A stretch of DNA of 18,745 nucleotides. It comes from Prevotellaceae bacterium UBA1743 (GTDB lineage: Bacteria; Bacteroidota; Bacteroidia; Bacteroidales; Bacteroidaceae). The stretch lies in the NCBI GenBank assembly GCA_002314945.1, contig DCHV01000033.1, forward strand, positions 958 through 19,702, in the 5' to 3' direction. The notes beneath the pieces are model-generated. The model saw only the letters and a program-made list of their open reading frames with translations, was not told where the DNA came from and did not search any database. A program made the position numbers and the translations under genes. Positions 16,655 through 18,745 of the stretch are shown here, piece by piece (position 1 is the first letter of the stretch; each line of letters begins with the position of its first letter).

Positions 16655-18745
16655 TTATTGGTGTATTCTCGTTTGCTTATTTGGCCGGTTGCTCAGGAAC
16701 TCCAGTATCTGACGACGTATTCCCATGAAATGATTCACGTCCGTATTGTACTCGAAGGCACCCAGAATAATCTTGGAGCTCAGTTCCATGGCTTTTTCGG
16801 GATTGACAGCCTCTACCATCTTCAACAACTCATAGTCGCGGATTCCGTCGCGCATGGTACAGAGACGGATACTGGGGTAGATCTTGTGATAACCAGGATA
16901 TATAATGTGTGTATCTCCTCCTGGCCATGGAGAAATCGTGGTTGTCACGTCGAAGTTAGGATCGGGGCAGAGATGCCAAACGTTCATACCCCAATGCAGA
17001 TACCCGACCTCGTTGTAGCGATAGTTGAGCCAATGCAGGATGCGCGTCTTGATGAGGGGAAGCTGGATGAATCTGTTTGCGAATTTACCTTGGGGGAAGC
17101 AGCAAGTGTAGAGCCAGCGTTCGCTTCCTTCTGGAACGGGAGGCATAGTGGCGATGTTGCCGCCAAGCAGGATGACGCTTACATCCTGATCCTCGATAAT
17201 CTGACTACTTGCATCGATGGTGCGCAATCCAGGGGCAGCCTTCTTTACCATCTGGGCTGCAGCTGTCCACGACTGCTGGCTAATGGTGCCGGGGCCTTCC
17301 GGTTCGTCGGCTATGTGCTGGTAGCTGATTTCCAACCAACCCTTCTCACGCAAATGGGCCTCCAACTGCGAGAAGTACTTCTGGATGAATACCGGCAACT
17401 TAGGATCTTCGTGACCGACAAATTCCTTTACCAATTCGCCGTTTTCCACCCTCGTGATGTGGTACCCCATGGGGCTACTCCAATCCGATCCGGTCCTACC
17501 GCCCAGATGTCCGTTACATACATATTTCAGGTTGCCATATTGGATCAGGATGTCCATAATCTTGTCGTAGGTGGTGAAATCGAGTCTGAAATCCTTTTTG
17601 TCAGCGGTCAACACGATTTCGGGCTTGACGTTCATCAACCAGCAGTTCTGGCCGTATCGTGCCCCCGTCTCGGCAATCTGACGGATGAAGTCGAAATACA
17701 ACGGATCTTTGTCGGACAGCACGCCATTATTCATAAACTTGCAAAGTCCAGCATCAAACCAGTTGACCACCTTCAACTGTTGTTCCTCGGGCAGAGTCAC
17801 AGGATACACCTTGACAAAGAAGTTCTTTTTCGTTTTTACAACCTTTCCCTTACGTTGTGCTTCGATAGTTATGCTGCATTTGTGCAAGCCCGGAGTGGCA
17901 TCACGTGGAATGTCGATGTCAACGCATACCGTCTTATGATCCTTTGCATTCAGCGCCTCACGATGGTCGTCTATGATTGGGTCGGGGAACGTCTTGTCAG
18001 GCGAGACAATCATGTCATCCGCATCCTTGGGTTCGATGCCTGAATATACATCATGCAACCAACCTGTACGCACCTCTCCGAGACCGGCATTGTTCACCTG
18101 AGCCTTCAGGTCGTAGAGATCCTGAGATGAAGTGATAACAAACTGGAATACCGCGTTCTCGCCTCGTGCCACATGCAACGTATCCTTGTGATCCGTGAAC
18201 TCCGTCTCACATGACAGCACTTTCGTCATGGGAGAGGCCTGATAGATTTCGATGGGCAGGTTGCGTGAAGCTGCCAGGGAAGAATTGCTCAAGATTCGCT
18301 TCAGGCGCAACAGAGCCTCCACATAGTAGTAGTCGGCATAACTCAGGGGTACGTCCATTTCCGACTTATGGGGTACGCTACCCGTGCTGTGCATCAGTAT
18401 GAAACCGCCCATCTCACCCGGCTTCGCCGTATAGGCTTCGGAGGAAAGAGATGAGAGCTGCTTACATGCAGCCTGCATCCAACGATGTGAGCTACTCTTC
18501 TTGGCATCCAGCAACGATAGCTGCAGGAAGGCAGAAGCCATGATAGAGGCCGAGGAAGCATCGCGAATCGTGTTGGGGATATCAGGGCAGTCATAGTCCC
18601 AATAGGGCACCAGATCCTCAGGCATGTTGCTACGCGTAAGCAGATAGTTACCCACGTGGGAAGCCTGTGTCAAGTATTCCGACCGACCAGTCATCTGATA
18701 CATCATAGTAAATCCATAGAGGCCCCATGCCTGACCACGTGCCCA
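16655..18745 (-). CDS. GH88 (unsaturated glucuronyl hydrolase) domain fused to GH123-like/DUF4091 domain, N-terminus beyond window
   Basis: The frame is open from the right edge to a stop at 16655, giving 696 visible residues; an ATG at 18706 is internal, since the frame continues through WARGQAWGLYGF at the edge. Visible residues 1-150 are the C-terminal half of GH88: ARGQAW holds the Arg and Trp that bind substrate in characterised unsaturated glucuronyl hydrolases, followed by VPYWDYDCPDIPNTIRDASS, GGFILMHSTGSVPHKSE and DVPLSYADYYYVEALLR. The two GH88 catalytic Asp residues would lie in the missing N-terminal part. From about residue 163 to the end is a GH123-like protein: an N-terminal beta-sandwich (GENAVFQFVITSS, IPRDATPGLHKCSITIEA) and a catalytic region with ISYQHIADEPEG, whose Asp480-Glu481 match the adjacent Asp-Glu pair of GH123, and a DUF4091-type end (IIYPGYHKIYPSIRLCTMRD, GIRDYELLKM). 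Two hydrolytic activities on one chain are inferred; secretion cannot be judged. Confidence 0.88.
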   Translation of the reverse strand, partial: WARGQAWGLYGFTMMYQMTGRSEYLTQASHVGNYLLTRSNMPEDLVPYWDYDCPDIPNTIRDASSASIMASAFLQLSLLDAKKSSSHRWMQAACKQLSSLSSEAYTAKPGEMGGFILMHSTGSVPHKSEMDVPLSYADYYYVEALLRLKRILSNSSLAASRNLPIEIYQASPMTKVLSCETEFTDHKDTLHVARGENAVFQFVITSSQDLYDLKAQVNNAGLGEVRTGWLHDVYSGIEPKDADDMIVSPDKTFPDPIIDDHREALNAKDHKTVCVDIDIPRDATPGLHKCSITIEAQRKGKVVKTKKNFFVKVYPVTLPEEQQLKVVNWFDAGLCKFMNNGVLSDKDPLYFDFIRQIAETGARYGQNCWLMNVKPEIVLTADKKDFRLDFTTYDKIMDILIQYGNLKYVCNGHLGGRTGSDWSSPMGYHITRVENGELVKEFVGHEDPKLPVFIQKYFSQLEAHLREKGWLEISYQHIADEPEGPGTISQQSWTAAAQMVKKAAPGLRTIDASSQIIEDQDVSVILLGGNIATMPPVPEGSERWLYTCCFPQGKFANRFIQLPLIKTRILHWLNYRYNEVGYLHWGMNVWHLCPDPNFDVTTTISPWPGGDTHIIYPGYHKIYPSIRLCTMRDGIRDYELLKMVEAVNPEKAMELSSKIILGAFEYNTDVNHFMGIRRQILEFLSNRPNKQTRIHQ

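Noticed and set aside
16607..18043. A 478-codon plus-strand open frame
   Set aside because: It is antisense to the GH88-GH123-like gene and runs through that gene's terminator hairpin; its translation looks like an antisense shadow.

Overview
The window looks like chromosomal DNA of a member of the Bacteroidota, most likely a Prevotella-type organism. The case rests on gene content (an outer-membrane barrel with a carboxypeptidase-regulatory-like N-terminus, a GH88/GH123-like enzyme, a ricin-domain GH2 enzyme, a GBE1-type branching enzyme, kdsB for LPS) and on promoters. At least four genes are preceded by the Bacteroidota pattern TTG or TTTG, then 20 bases, then TAnnTTTG. The genus is inferred from general protein resemblance only. 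Seven of the eight genes lie on the minus strand; only ligA is on the plus strand.

Left block, 1-6371, minus strand, read from right to left. A class A penicillin-binding protein (4014-6371) overlaps kdsB (3244-4017) by the 4-base ATGA junction, so cell-wall polymerisation and CMP-Kdo synthesis share a transcript. A second promoter, in the gap after kdsB, drives a secreted protein of fourteen uninterrupted MORN repeats (2061-3191). It is followed 37 bases later by a glycogen branching enzyme whose C-terminus runs off the left edge (1-2024).

Centre, 6372-8635. A divergent control region separates the PBP gene from ligA (6632-8635), the NAD-dependent DNA ligase. It holds both promoters and one short inverted repeat. 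The promoter positions show that the longest open frames overstate the N-termini of both the PBP and LigA.

Right block, 8668-18745, minus strand, apparently devoted to glycan handling. It contains, in direction of transcription, a multidomain enzyme with the end of a GH88 (unsaturated glucuronyl hydrolase) domain fused to a GH123-like/DUF4091 domain (right-edge partial), a strong terminator, a secreted GH2 beta-galactosidase-type enzyme with a ricin-like N-terminal domain, another terminator, a TonB-receptor-like outer-membrane barrel without a SusD partner, a short 11-bp tandem repeat that forms part of a probable terminator, and a secreted GH99-like/WbsX-type protein. Terminators and separate promoters between these genes indicate individually controlled transcription units rather than one PUL operon. 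The common substrate, if there is one, cannot be read from the sequence.

No tRNA, rRNA, CRISPR array, insertion sequence or phage gene was recognised. No gap between genes exceeds 300 bases. Most of the window is ordinary. The parts most worth a second look are the GH88-GH123 fusion, the tandem-repeat terminator, a promoter that seems to use a terminator loop as its -33 element, and the MORN protein next to the branching enzyme.
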